Counted from the stretch's first letter, positions 47,948-60,396 are shown. The stretch: DNA of 64,000 nucleotides from Allium sativum (GCA_030737875.1 CM060924.1:145012197-145076196), one strand, 5' to 3'. The notes: generated by a model not told the origin, from the sequence alone. Made by a program: numbers and translations.

Positions 47948-47973
47948 CACACGTGTATAAATATACACGTGTG
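47948..47973. promoter_or_regulatory. TATA box inside a G-box palindrome, Copia 5' LTR
   Basis: CACACGTGTATA and TATACACGTGTG are perfect inverted 12-bp arms separated by AA. The centre reads TATAAATA and each arm holds ACACGTGT, with the CACGTG core bound by plant bZIP and bHLH factors. It is the probable core promoter. The 3' LTR copy (about 55028-55055) has lost part of both arms. Confidence 0.6.
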
Positions 47974-49966
47974 CATTGCCTCATCAATCAAAAATAAGCG
48001 AGCAACTGAGGAGTAACCACATGGACCATCTCAACTCAGTGCATATGAATATGGTCGAGCAAACATGAACAAGCAAGTTGACAAGCACATATCAAATTGG
48101 TTGAGGCAACTCAACATAAATGGCCGAGCATATACATGGCAGGATGGTATAATGGCCGTCATCGCGTGTACAAATATGGAGACAACATTACAAGGTATGA
48201 CAGATTCAAGAAACACAGCAAAATGGTGCTGAAGTGAAAGTCAAAGCCAGGGTACATATACAAAAACAATAACAAAGTACCAGAAATTATGGGTATCAAC
48301 AAAGCACAATTACACTCAAGTCAGGATCATGGAGTAGTTACATGTATGAAGCCAGATTAGCAAGCCAACAACCAAGAAACTAAGAACTACAGAAAACATG
48401 ATTACAAACCAAGATCAAGTGTAGTAGCATGTACAAGTTCAACAACAACATAAGGATCAGCCAAATTCATGTCAAGGGAACAAGCAGGTAGAATTCACTG
48501 GTGTATATGGCATAGACATGAAGGAGAACAAGTACAAGCCAATGGTCGAGACAGTAATGTGTGGTCAAGCACTTACAAATGATACAGCAATAAACACATG
48601 TGGAGCTACAAGGTCAAGTACACAAGCACAAGGAGTATCAGGACATGGTTCAAAACAACTGCCGTTAAAATAGGTTGATGGAAACATGGTGTAAGCAATT
48701 GGAAATATGACAGAGCCGAGAACAATTCAGGTCAAATGGCCATAGGTGCATAAGCACTCAGATTCAGATCAAAGTTCAGGGAAACATAGTGTGTAAGAAA
48801 AACATGAATGGTCAAGCTAAGATTCAGCAACACTAACAAGACATACAAGTGCTATAGCAAGTATAGATGTAAGTGAAACCCTAGTTTAGTGTGCACAAGT
48901 GAAAAGGCAATTTTATTTTAACTCAGTGATGAAGTTTAGTGTGCACAAGTCTTCAAGTGTTAAGTTCAGCAGTAGTGTAAATGGACAGGGACAACTTGAA
49001 TTCTCAAGAGCAAATCTGCGCAAGTCACAACAACATGATTGAACTGCAATTGTGATCAAGTATGAATGCACAAATATGTTCCAATATATATCATCAACAT
49101 AAATGGAAAGCTTTAAATATGGAATGACAAAACCAAATGGTTCAACACATATTTATGTATGGAATAAGTTACAGTGGCAAGCATTAGTTCATTAGTCAAG
49201 GCTAATCAAATGTAGGAAATGTTCTTACCTAAGTGGTTCAAGGAACTGGCATGTTCAATTTTAAAAGGCCAGGTTGAAAATATCAAAGAGAAGGTAATTT
49301 CAAAGTTCCAGATAATATGCAATATTAAAGCAAAGTATTACAGAAAGTTTGAATTTTTCAAACTCATTCATATTCAGAAGTCACGAGCAATATACATTCA
49401 GGTTTTAAATCGAAGAAATATCCAGAAGTAATAGATCAATTCAAAGCCAACCCAATATTTTAGCATATACCAAACAAAGTCGAATTCACGAAATCAGAGC
49501 GTATATATCTCGGATTTACATTCCTATATATTCACCTATCATCATTGGCTTTCCAGTATCGAAAATCAAGCAACAAAATTGAAGAGCATACAGAGTAAAT
49601 CAAATAAATCACAGATTTTCGATCGAGAACCTTTCCCCAAATCAATCGAGAAAGCCTCCGAGCTATTTGAGCTTCAAAGAATCATTTAAACCATCATCGA
49701 GATCATGATTTGGATACAAAGAGAAAACCCTAGCAAATTTCCCAATTTCCATGCCACCATTTTTTTTGTTCATGAAGAAGAGCAGATCGGGTCAATAGAG
49801 AAAGGAGTAGTCGGATAAATGAACACAGGGTGCAACCTTTTCACATATGACCGGCCTAGTTCAATGACTTAAAGGGGAGATTGTTTTTTCATTTAAATCT
49901 AGGGTTTTCTAAGTGTTGTTATTTTTTTTGTTTTATTTTTTTATTTTGAATTTGTCTAGACAGTTT

Positions 49967-50085
49967 CTAGATTCTGTAAAATCTAGGGGGAACTAGTTAG
50001 GGTGATAACTGGCTGTTTACTAGATTCTGTAAAATCTAGGGGGAACCAGTTAGGGTGATAACTGGCAGTTTACTAGATTCTGCGA
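49967..50085 (+). repeat. 53-bp tandem repeat, 2.2 units, Copia 5' LTR
   Basis: Units start at 49967, 50020 and 50073 with CTAGATTCTG and contain AATCTAGGGGGAA and GGGTGATAACTGG. Confidence 0.9.
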
Positions 50086-50417
50086 AAACTAAGATTACTG
50101 GTTACAGGGTCGTAACCAGGGGAAATCTGGTTTCGGGGATAGAAACCAGTGCAGGGTTTTGAGCATAGGGTTAAGAAAAGTTGGGAGCGAGTGTCGCGAG
50201 TTTACAGGGGATTGTAAGCGAAGAGTTGTTTTAACTCCTAGTAGAAACCTTGGGGAATGCAGCAGTAGGCAAGGTTTTGCCGAAGCTGGGTATATCTTTG
50301 TGTTATTTATTTTCCGCATTTATTATGATTATTATCTGTGTTTTTTTTAATCACTCAGCAAAAATCTGCGACAAACCCTATTCACCCCACCTCGAGGGTT
50401 AATTTAGATCCTACAAG

Positions 50418-50429
50418 TGGTATCAGAGA
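50418..50429 (+). other. Primer-binding site of the Copia element
   Basis: TGGTATCAGAGA, matching the initiator tRNA-Met primer site in 11 of 12 bases. Confidence 0.9.
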
Positions 50430-50462
50430 AGGTATTTTTTATTTTATTTTAACTCTAGAGTC

Positions 50463-52230
50463 ATGAATCTGTCTAATAACTCTTTTTCTGAGGGTCAGTC
50501 CATAGCTAGGCCACCAATGTTTAATGGAACTAATTTTGCCTATTGGAAAGCAAGGATGAAAATTTATTTGAGTTCGGTCGATTATGATGTGTGGGATATT
50601 ATTGAAACGGGTTATAGATCTCCCACTGTTATTGTTAATGGTGTTGAAATTCCTAAGTCAAAAGACATGTGGGATGCTAATGATAAAAATTATTTTCAAC
50701 CAATGCCAAAGCGATGAATGCTTTAATCTGTGCTCTGGATAAAACTGAATTTAATCGAATCTCTAATTGTGAAACTGCGTAGGAAATACGGCGTACGTTG
50801 GAGGTCACATAGAAGGTAAATCTCAAGTTAAGGAATCTCGTCTCGCTCTACTCAGCAATGAATATGAAAATTTCTCTATGCAAAAGGGCAAAGATATAAA
50901 AGAGATGTATGGACGCTTCTCATCACTAGTCTACAACGCAAAAGCTCTGGGCAAAACATATACCGAAGTGGAATTGATCAGAAAAATATTGAGAGTACCA
51001 CTGATGAATTTTGAAGCTAAGGTGACGGCGATTCAAGAATCAAAAGATCTGAATAAAGTAAGCATGGTAGAGTTGATCGGAAATCCGATTACTTACGAGA
51101 TGGAGTTAAAAGCAAGAGAAGAACGAAACAATTGTAAATCAAAGAAAAAGACGATCGCTCTAAATAATACTGTTGAAAGTGATGGTGCAAATCCCGCTGA
51201 AGAACTAGCCATGGTTTTGAGAAAGTGGGCCAAAGGAAATTACAAGCCACAAAAGAAGAATTCAAAAACTATCAAATCTGAAAGTTCAGAAAGTTCAGAT
51301 GATGAAGTGTTTTGGTATAGTTGCAAGAAACCCGGACATATCAAACCAAATTGCCCATAGCTTAAAAATGAAAAGAAGAAGAAGTTCAAAAAAAGAAGAA
51401 GGATTTTGCTACTACATGGGATGACGAGGAAGGACAAGAAGCTTCTGAAAGTGATGAAGAGGAAGCTAATTGTGTCTTATGGCTCAATCTGATTCGGAAA
51501 GTAGTGAATAGGATTCAAGTGAGGTATCGAATTTTACTTATAAAGAATTAATTTTAATGTGTCAGGTTCTCACAAAAACCGTTGATTCTCTTGAACTAAA
51601 AGTTAAGAAATTGAAATCTGATAGGTCAAAACTAGTTCAAGAAAATAACAGTTTAGATAGAAAACTTGAAAAAGTTTAGAATTCGCCGTTTTCAGAATGC
51701 CAAAAATGTCAATGTTTGAGTAATGATCTTTTGAAATTCAAAACTGATTTTGAGTTACTTAAAAGTGAAAACGTGAATTTGAAGAACAATAATCGTGATT
51801 TTGTGAAAGAGATTGAAAGGCTTAAAGAATATGAAAAACTTGATTTTTAAAAGTGAAAACAATTTGAAATTGAAATTTCTAAGTCCAATGTTAAAATCAA
51901 AGCACTTGAAAACGAAAATTTGGTTTTGAAACAAACTGATGCTGAAAAGAGGAAAATCGCTATTAATCATTGTTCGAATTTAATGAAAGAAAATAGCGAT
52001 CTTAAATTTAAAATTCAACGACTTGAGTATTTTCTAAAGGAGTGAAATCGTTGAATATGTTGTTAGAAAACCATTTTTTTGTTCAGAATAAAAAGGGACT
52101 TGGTTTTGGATTTGATCTAGTTGAAAAACAAAATCCTAATGATTTTAAAAATCCTTTAAATGGCTTTGAAATTGATCGAATTGAAAATTTGAAATCTAAT
52201 AATTTCAAAGGGTTTTTAAATCATAAATAG
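50463..52230 (+). pseudogene. Copia gag pseudogene with coiled-coil-like tail
   Basis: It starts MNLSNNSFSEGQS with the SIRE-type N-terminal block PPMFNGTNFAYWKARMKIYL, and the frame is open to about 50717. A one-base loss near 50702, a stop near 50779 and a second one-base loss near 50805 interrupt it. It then runs from about 50810 to 51360 through a UBN2-like gag core (MYGRFSSLVYNAKALGK) to a zinc knuckle WYSCKKPGHIKPNC. The first cysteine of the knuckle is Trp, so metal binding is lost. A stop follows at 51358. After more frame changes, lysine-, glutamate- and asparagine-rich heptad-like sequence continues to about 52230. Gag would form the particle; this copy cannot make it. Confidence 0.85.
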
Positions 52231-54318
52231 AATAATAACTCGTTTAAAAACAATTCATTAAACATGTTTGGATTCCAAAAAATAACAAAATGATTTTGAA
52301 TAATTCTAAAAGAATTTGGGTTCAAAAGGGTACTGTAGTGGATAGTAATGGATTGTTATATAAATGGGTTTGGATACCAAAATGTGTAAACGAAGATAAG
52401 AGTGGTATAATAACTTTTGTTAGACCACTCGATCCTATAATCATTTAGATACCGAGTGAGGCTAAGGAACGACAATGCTTAAAAGAGATATAATTCAAGT
52501 TGTTCCACTTTATTGAATTGTTCCTTAGCCATAGATTTCAGAGTTGGAGATTTATTGGATCGCATCGATTATGGTAAGTCAGGTATGAGCTCTAAACTCG
52601 TATTTTTATTTTTATTTATTTCCTTTTTAGTTTATTTCCCTTTTTAGTTTTTATTCCTTTTATTTTTTTTATAAGGCTGCAATTTTTTTAAACATATCTT
52701 GAACACGGTAAATTGGAATTTTAAAATTTATGATGTTCTTGTATGAAAATGAAATTTCACACATTTTTAGCTGTTTTGAGTTTCTTATTCACTTTGGAAA
52801 ATACTGAAAAACCAAACTCAATACGGTAGACTACTTGAAAGCCATGATTGACTAGTTGCGAAAATTTCATTTTTTATTTGACTTGATTTTGAATTCTTTC
52901 ATTTTAGATGTTGAATTTCTTGGATTATTAAAAAAAATTTGATTTTTTAAGTGATTTCAAATAATTATCTTCAGATTTGATCGCTTACTGTTTCTTGTGC
53001 TTGTTTAAAAATTCTCTGAAAAATTCACTTGTGATTCTTGCTTTGAAAATGATCTTTTGCTGCTCTGATAAGGAAACTGATTTGATTTGTTTGAATACCT
53101 TGGTGTTTGGACGATGAGTTGAAAAATCAATGATTAGATTTCTTTAAAATTTTAATTTCATATACAAGTATATTTTAAAATTGTCTAGGAGCAATCAGTG
53201 GTAGAAATATTAGAAAATTCCATATTCTACTGATTGATTTTTGAAACTGATTTTCAACTTGCATTGATATTTTCAGAAACTCCCCTGGGAATTGATATTT
53301 TCAATTTTAAAATTATTTTTGATTATTTATTCAAAAATTAAAATTATTGATTGATTTGAAGCATTTTGTGACTTATCAAAATTATTAATAGATTTGTGAA
53401 ATTGTGGTGAGTTGTGACTATGGTATAATTCATAACTAGAGGAGGTGTTATTTTAAATCTAATGATGATTGGATATATTTTATAATATCTTTGAATTAGA
53501 GATTATTTCACGACCATCTTCTATGTCTATCATATTTCTGTCATCCATCATGGTTTTGTTTAATTTGGAGAGTTCAAATTATTTTTGGAAAGAAAAATAT
53601 CTTGGAAATAAAAACAAAGAAAAAAGAAAAAAATAATAATTTATCCTTGGTATTCACTCCCATTTAAAAGTCCTCGTTGTTATGCGTGGGTGAATTATCT
53701 TATTCCCTGTGTGCTTCCATTCTCACTTGAAAGATCTTTGGGCTGTGCAGGGATGGAACTCATTAGAGAGGATAAAGTTAAGTTACTACAAACCCCATTT
53801 AAAAGACCTTTAGGCTATGCGTGGTTAGCAAGTGCTTAATTCATTTTTTGAGCATATTTAAAATCCTCAAAATTCATATTCAAATATTCAATTTTTATTG
53901 AACTCTCCTTATTCTATAAAATTCATCGTAAATCCATTCATTCTGAAAGTGAAGTTTGCTTCTGATATAAAGATTATTATGATTTTTGTTTGATTAAACG
54001 GGATATGCGATATATATTCTCTCTCTTAATTTGAATTTATATTTATGGTCTAAATTCATCACTGTTTCGATCTCTCTTATTCTTTTGATGATAAAAAAAG
54101 GGGAGAATGGTCAAGATTTTGATTGATGAGTATTTAATTCAAAAATATTTTATGATTGGAAATTAAATATCTAGAGGGAGAATGGTCAATTGGATTTCAT
54201 CATTTATATTTTCCACATATATAGGGGGAGTTCAGTTGTAGGGGGAGCTAATAAATAGGGGAGTTCACTGTCAAACGCATTTATTGTGCTCAAAATCTTT
54301 TATATGATTGTCATCATC
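52231..54318 (+). other. Copia interior without pol
   Basis: Just after the gag tail, a short piece (about 52290-52390) resembles the linker before protease in Copia elements (KRIWVQKGTVVDSNGL...WVWIPK). The next 1.9 kb is AT-rich 3' untranslated-type DNA with several GGGGGAG or GGGGAG purine blocks (54090-54330). No DSG protease, integrase or YVDD reverse transcriptase motif is seen; pol appears to be deleted. Confidence 0.7.
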
Positions 54319-54330
54319 AAAAGGGGGAGA
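54319..54330 (+). other. Polypurine tract of the Copia element
   Basis: AAAAGGGGGAGA after TCATCATC, directly before the 3' LTR. Typical Copia PPT. Confidence 0.8.
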
Positions 54331-57008
54331 TATTTATATATGACGTAGTTGTATACACAATTATATGATCTTTGTTTGATGATAACAACCAAATAAATAT
54401 TATTTTAAATGTGTTTGTTACTGTACTATTCTATACATACATCACAGACAGAAATATAATATTTATATTTAAATAGAACTCGACTGTACAAACATTCATA
54501 TATTCATATAGTATTTTATTTAAATTAAATATTATTTTTCAAACATTCAAACAGTACAACTATTTATAACTCCACTATTTACTCAATTCACATGAGATTG
54601 TACTTGTAAATAAACTGAATACGATAGACAAGTTTGTTTGACAACAATAAAATGATATTTTATTTCAATCAAATTTGTTTATTACATAAGTACAATTCTC
54701 TCATAGTTCCTCACTACAGTTCATTCATCACTCAGTACATTTTCATATACACTACACTCAGTTTACAGACTCACTCATATACAGGTATTCTTATATATTT
54801 TTTCTCTGTCATTTTCAGTCTTCTGTCTTCATAGCTTTCAGTCAGTCCTGTCTTCATACCTGTCATATACAGAAACACACACGCAGTAAACTGGAACAAA
54901 AATAAAATTAAATACAAGCAAATAAAAAATTATTTTTTAAATTTTATTTGCTTCAAAATTTTTGTCTGTTTCTCATCATTTTTCTAGACTTGGTCTAATA
55001 TGCAGGGACAGGAAAAAATTGTCTGATGGCTGCATGTACACACATGTATAAATATACACGTTACACTACCTCGCCAATCAACAATCAGCGAGCAACTGAG
55101 GAGTAGCCACGTGGACCATCTCTACTCTGTGAATATGAATATGGTCGAGCAAACATGAACAAGAAAGTCGAAAAGCACATATCAAATTGGTCGAGGCAGC
55201 TCAACACAAATGGCTGAGCATATACATGGCAGGATGGTACAATGGCTGTAATCACATGTACAAATATGGAGACAACATTACAAGGTATGACAGATTCAAG
55301 CAACACAGTAAAATGGTGCTGAAGTGAAAGTAAAAGCCAAGCCACATATATAACAATAATAACAAAGTACCAGAAATTATGGGTATCAACTAAGCACAAT
55401 TACACTCAAGTCAAGATCATGGAGCAGTTACATGTATGAAGCCAGATTAGCAAGCCAACAACCAAGAAACAAAGAACTACAGCAAACATGATTACAACCC
55501 AAGATCAAGTGTATTAGCATGTACAAGTTCAGCAACAACATAAGGATCAACCAAATTCATGTCAAGGGAATAAGCAGGTAGAATGCACTGGTGTACATGG
55601 CATGTACATGAAGGAGAACAAGTAAAAAACAATGGTCGAGACAGTATTGTATGGTTAAGCATTTACAAATGATATAGCAATAAACACATGTGGAGCTACA
55701 AGGTCAAACACACAAGCACAAGGAGTATCAAGACATGGTTCAAAACAACTACCGTTAAAACAGGTTCATGGAAACATGGTGTAAGCAATTGGAAATATGA
55801 CAGGGCAGAGCATAATTCAGGTCAAATGGCCACAGGTGCATAAGCACTCAAATTCAGATCAAAGTTCAGGGAAGCATAGTGTGTAAGCAAAACATGAATG
55901 GTCAAGCCAAGATTCAGCAAACTAACAAGACATACAAGTGCTATAGCAAGTACAGATGATTTAAATCTAAATGAAACCCTAGTCTAGTGTGCACAAGTGA
56001 AAAGGAAATTTTATTTTAACTCAGTGATGAAGTTTAGTGTGCACAAGTCTTCACGTGTTAAGTTCAGCACTAGTGTAAATGGACAGGGACAATTTGAATT
56101 CTCAAGAGCAAATCTGCGCAAATCACAACAACATGATTGAACTGCAATGGTGATCAAGTATGAATGCGCAAATATGTTCTAGTATATATCATCAACATAA
56201 TTGGCAAGCTTTAAATTTGGAATGGCAAAACCAAATGGTTCAGCAAATATTTATGTATGGAACAAGTTACAGTGGCAAGCATTAGTTCATCAGTCAAGGC
56301 TAATCAAACGTAGGAAATGTTCTTATCCAAGTGGTTCAAGGAAACAACGTGTTCAATTTTAAAAGGCCAGGTTGAAAATATCAAAGAGAAAGGAATTTCA
56401 AAGTTCCAAATATCACGCAATATTAAAGCAAAGTATTCCCAACAGTTTGAATTTTTCAAACTCAATCATATTCAGAAGTCACAAGCAATATACATTCAGG
56501 TTTTAAATTGAAGAAATATCCAGAAGTAACAGATCCATTCAAAGCCAACCCCAATATTTTAGTATATACCAAACCAAGTCGAATTCACAAAATCAGAGCG
56601 TATATATCTCGGATTTACAATCTTATATATTCACTTATCATCATCGGCTTTCAAGTATCAAAAATCAAGCAATAAAATTGAACAGCATACAGAGTAAATA
56701 AAATAAGCCACAGATTTTCAATCGAGAACCTTTCTCCAAATCAATCGAGAAAGCCTCAGAGTTATTCGAGCTTCAGCGAATCATTTAAACCATCATCGAG
56801 ATTGTGATTTGGATACAAAGAGAAAACCCTAGCAAATTTCCCAATTTCCACGCCGCCATTTTTTTTGTTCATGGAGAAGAGCAGATCAGGTCAATAGAGA
56901 AAGGAGTTATCAAATAATTGAACACAGGGTGCAACCTTTTCACATATGGCTGGCCTAGTTCAATGACATAAAGGGGAGATTGTTTTTTCATTTAAATCTA
57001 GGGTTTTC
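54331..57008 (+). repeat. 3' LTR of the Copia element, truncated
   Basis: Matches 47238-49909 of the 5' LTR. The start is altered (TATTTATATATGACG against TGTTGTATATGACG). The last roughly 500 bp, including the 53-bp repeat, are missing where an X-like LTR begins. No gene. Confidence 0.82.
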
Positions 57009-57676
57009 TATAACAACCTGAATTATAAGTATATTTTTATTTAATTATTTTAAAATTTTGGTTTCTATTTTATTTTGTTTATGTAAAACTCAATTTATTT
57101 ATATTTTATTTAGATAATTATTTTGATTTGAATTAGAACTATATTTATTTTTAGTTTTATATGAATTTGATTTCGACTTAAATATAATTTAATATTTCAA
57201 ATCAATGTTTGAAATTTCAAATCTCAATCATCGATAAATTTTAATCATGTCTGTTTATTTGAATTATAATTCATTTTTTGATTACAATACGTGTTAGTGT
57301 ATATATTTGTTTTTGATATTTATAAAGTTTTAACACCGATTCTATTTCAAATATTCTTTTGTTAATCTATTATTCATATCGACCGACTATGGTTGTAAAC
57401 ATCGTTCAAAATATATTTTGTCAAAATCTGTTGTTTCGTCCATTCAAAATAAAATGTTCAATCTGTTGAATTAGAATTTTTCGTTCCATTTCAATTATTC
57501 ATCCGTTTTTTTTTTCATTGCCTAAAATTTATCATTGAACTTTTATGTGCCAAAATCTTATTTCCATCCATTTTCTCGTGACTCGGTCTACCAATACATT
57601 CGCATTCATTTTCTTTTTTTAAATTTTCAATCTTTGCCTAGGTTTTTATACCTTCCTTTATGAATAAATATATATT

Positions 57677-57701
57677 TATATATATATATATATATATATA
57701 T
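57677..57701. repeat. (AT)n microsatellite
   Basis: Pure AT run followed by ACACCGG. Confidence 0.9.
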
Positions 57702-57779
57702 ACACCGGTAAACAGTAGCTCCATTTCTTCTGCTCCAAGACCAAAACCAATAGCAATTTTATTTTATTCCTTCACCATT

Positions 57780-58330
57780 TCCTCCTCCCCTCGCCTTAGC
57801 CTCGACAGCCGAGCCCACCACCGTATCTCTGCCTTCCCTTCTGCCTGCTTCCCCAACTGAACCCCCGTGCTTCACCACTCCACCCGCGTCACCCTACATG
57901 CTCGTCCCCATCCGCCCTGCAGCGCCTCCCCTCCGCGTCTGCCTTTTTCTCCCTTGCTTCGAACAACTGCAGTGTCGCGCTGACCCCCCCAAGGCTCCGA
58001 CCTGCCAAAAACTCCGAGTCGAAATTGCCCCACCTTGAGTCGCCTAGCACCTGAAACCACTCCACCGGGTTGCCAGCGCCACGTCCTTTACCTACGCCAT
58101 CCGAGCACCAACCCGACTTTGACTCCATCCCGTGACTCCCCTCCTTCGCCTTGACTATGCTGCTGAGCCTGAACGTTACTCCCTTCCAACTAGCTTACCC
58201 TTGCCGAGCTGACCTCGAGCACTGGCCTAAGCCATCGGTCGAAGCCAACCCTTCATCCTGAAGCCTACCGCGCCACCTTGCCCCTCCCAATGCCTCAACT
58301 GTGCTAACCCAGACCCACTGCATTCAGTGA
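57780..58330 (+). other. GC- and pyrimidine-rich block in copy D
   Basis: About 550 bp rich in CTCC, CCTCG and CCGAGC, in sharp contrast to its AT-rich surroundings. The open frames here (either strand) lack homologous-looking domains and arise from the base composition. Same position in the LTR as the GC-rich blocks near 2540-2720 and 31540-31740. Confidence 0.6.
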
Positions 58331-58580
58331 ATGTCGTTTGTTTTTCCTGCGTGCATTTTGTGAGTGTGTGAATCTGTGATGTTTAATCCATGTGTATAGT
58401 TCATGTATGGGGGTGCGTGAGTCTGGTATGTGTGTATGTGGGTGTGAGAGCGTTCATGTGATATTGTGTCTATGTGTATAGTGTGTTGATGCATGTGTAT
58501 TTGTGTGTGTTGATGCGAGCGTGTGTGTTGCATGTATGAACGTGTGTGGCGTCAGTGATTCCATTGTGTATGTGCAGATG
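58330..58580 (+). repeat. TG-rich low-complexity stretch
   Basis: Irregular TGTGTG and GTGTATG runs on the plus strand. Histidine/threonine-rich frames on the minus strand are artefacts of it. Confidence 0.8.
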
Positions 58581-59676
58581 AATGAATGGCGTGAGTTTTG
58601 CTGAGTGTGTAAGTTATATTTATGTACAGTGTTATATATATTTGCTAAAGGATTTATATGTTTTGTATTATTGTGGGAGTTGTGTATACTATAAACATAT
58701 TTGTTATATAATTTTGGGAGTGCTATATAATTTACAATATATATACATATGTATATATACACACACATACACGTGTATATGGGTTTCTTGTGTGTGTTTT
58801 TGGATTTAGCATCGAATTCATTTTAATATATATTATGGTTTTCTATGTATAGAAATATTTATATGATATTGAGTAAATAATTTGTCGTGTTTATTTGAGT
58901 GATTTTGGTGTTGAGTTCATAAACCGTTCCAAATCCAGTAGCCGAACCATCCCAAAATCCAATACCGTATCGATCCATTGTGAAATCTCCTAACCTCTTC
59001 CTATTAAAAATAAAATAATATGGAGCGGTTATCGAGTTGAACGTATTCTGAATCGAGCCTGGAAGCCGCTATTTTAATTCGATGTCAATCCATCTTCTGT
59101 ATCAATTCTGTGCCATGAAAGGTGAGTTTGTCTCACACCTGATTTACATATTTCATGGATGTTAGATCAATAATGAATGTTCGTCGCTTTCTAATGAATC
59201 AGAAAAGCGTGATATTTGTAATAAATTTTGCAAGCATACAGGTGTGTAGCATTCAGGTCAAACAAAGGGAGGTGTAATTAAAAAATATTCTTTATCTATT
59301 CTTAGGCGAGTTAGACAAATCTTGAAGGTTGGTTTTTTTTGAATTAATGTTATTGAAATTACTACGAATTTGAATCTAATCAGACCGATATCAATTCAAC
59401 AACTGAAAAGAATGGTACCAATTACTAAAAAAAGAAAATAACAAGTAAACAACACACAGAAAATTGAAAGAAGGATGTGCCGTTGAATCTAATCAAACGG
59501 ACAGTCCTAACATGCAATAATAAAAGAAAATAACAATATGTATTCTACCAAAACTAATTTGATAGATACACAAATAGTTATGAAAGAAAAAGACAGTAAA
59601 CTAAAACAAAGAAAACTTTTTATTAATAAATGAGAATACAGAAAATGTCCCCCTTTTACAATGGGATATACATGTC

Positions 59677-59684
59677 CTTTTATA
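59677..59684 (-). promoter_or_regulatory. TATA box of the Athila LTR
   Basis: Minus strand TATAAAAG, preceded by CACC and followed by GACATG, then AAAAGGGGGA. Confidence 0.5.
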
Positions 59685-60149
59685 GGTGAACTGGAAACCC
59701 TAATTAAGTCTATGAATTACTGGGCCTCATCATCCATTATATCTCTTGCCTTCCTTGACCAAGCTTGATTGGAAAGCAAAACATGGTGAATATCTTCCAA
59801 ATCTTCCCTATCGTCCATGTAGCAAATTGATTGATTGATTGATGAGCATATTCCATGTGATGAATTCTTCCAAACAAGGATACTCATTAGACTCCAAAGG
59901 CAAAAAAGGATAAAATCTTCAAAATTGATCTTTTCTTGGCAATAATTCCAGAAATTCTTCTAATTGGAAATTGGAAATTGAAAAATGAATGTTCTGAATT
60001 GATTTCCATGACCATTCCTGAGATGTCTATTAGTGAATATCATACATACACATGTATATGTATATATAATATAACACTAATCCATATATTCTTCATAGCA
60101 AAAGGGGCAGTGTGAAAGTTCCGTTCTTTGGCAAAAAGTGAGCTTGACG

Positions 60150-60220
60150 GGGATCGAACTCAGGTCTCTTAGTACAAATCTCTATGCATTTACCAGTGAG
60201 CTACAACGTCTTTTGTAATT
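60150..60220 (-). ncRNA. tRNA-like segment, probable SINE head
   Basis: The minus strand has an A-box-like TAGCTCACTGGTAAATGC and, about 30 bases later, a B-box-like GAGTTCGATCCCCG, the two internal promoter boxes of RNA polymerase III tRNA genes. The acceptor and T stems do not pair well, so it is not a working tRNA. A tRNA-derived SINE inserted in the LTR, or a decayed tRNA gene, are the likely readings. No 3' tail or target duplication could be defined. Confidence 0.5.
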
Positions 60221-60396
60221 GAGATGGATTTAATACAGAGAAGTAGCTTTTTATTTGTAGTTGGCCTTTAATTTGAAACGAAGGAGGCATTACTTGACAA
60301 CCTGTAAAATCACATAGAAGTACCCAAAGTATCATTTATTTATTTACAAAAGATAAAATATAAGAGCATAAAATAAACACATTTCAATGTTAATCA

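Larger units (their letters stand above)
47238..50415 (+). repeat. 5' LTR of the Copia element (3178 bp)
   Basis: TGTTGTATATGACG to GATCCTACA. It matches 54331-57008 at a few percent divergence. The end carries CAAACCCTATTCACCCC, typical of Copia 5' LTRs. It contains a palindromic TATA region and a 53-bp tandem repeat. 48000-49900 is AGTACA/CAAG-rich non-coding DNA. Confidence 0.85.
47238..57008 (+). mobile_element. SIRE-like Copia element without pol
   Basis: 5' LTR 47238-50415, PBS 50418, gag pseudogene from 50463, non-coding DNA, polypurine tract 54319-54330, 3' LTR from 54331, cut at 57008. It inserted into the X-family 3' LTR after GAAGTTATTTTT. The gag type (RPPMFNGTNFAYWKARMKI, one CCHC knuckle, long coiled-coil-like tail) fits the SIRE lineage of Copia elements. 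No integrase, reverse transcriptase or RNase H motif is left in the 3.9-kb interior, so it is a non-autonomous derivative. Confidence 0.85.
57009..59347 (+). mobile_element. X-like LTR fragment (copy D)
   Basis: Starts TATAACAACCTG, a decayed TGTAACAACCYG, and follows the X-family layout: AT-rich start with TTTAATTATTTT, then a GC-rich block, then a GTGAG...CTCACACC segment near 59118 like GTGAGAACCTCTCAC in copies A and B. It is the most diverged copy. Its right end is set only roughly, where the Athila LTR seems to begin. It interrupts the Copia 3' LTR. Confidence 0.5.
59348..60396 (-). repeat. 3' LTR of the Athila-type element (approximate)
   Basis: The right end is set by the polypurine tract: minus strand ...GTGTGCGGGTATT, then TGATTAAC. 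The left end (minus ...ATTTCAATAACA) is a best guess from the CA terminus. On the minus strand it has TATAAAAG at 59677-59684 followed by a leader, and an AATAAAAAG signal near 59615. A tRNA-like segment lies inside (60150-60220). About 1.05 kb. No gene. Confidence 0.5.

Noticed and set aside
57872..58128. Minus-strand open frames in the GC-rich block
   Set aside because: Base-composition artefacts: glycine/arginine-rich, overlapping in several frames, no recognisable domain.
58324..58768. Histidine/threonine-rich minus-strand frames
   Set aside because: Direct translation of a TG/CA-rich low-complexity stretch.
60150..60220. A functional tRNA gene
   Set aside because: A- and B-box-like motifs are present, but the acceptor and T stems do not pair properly.
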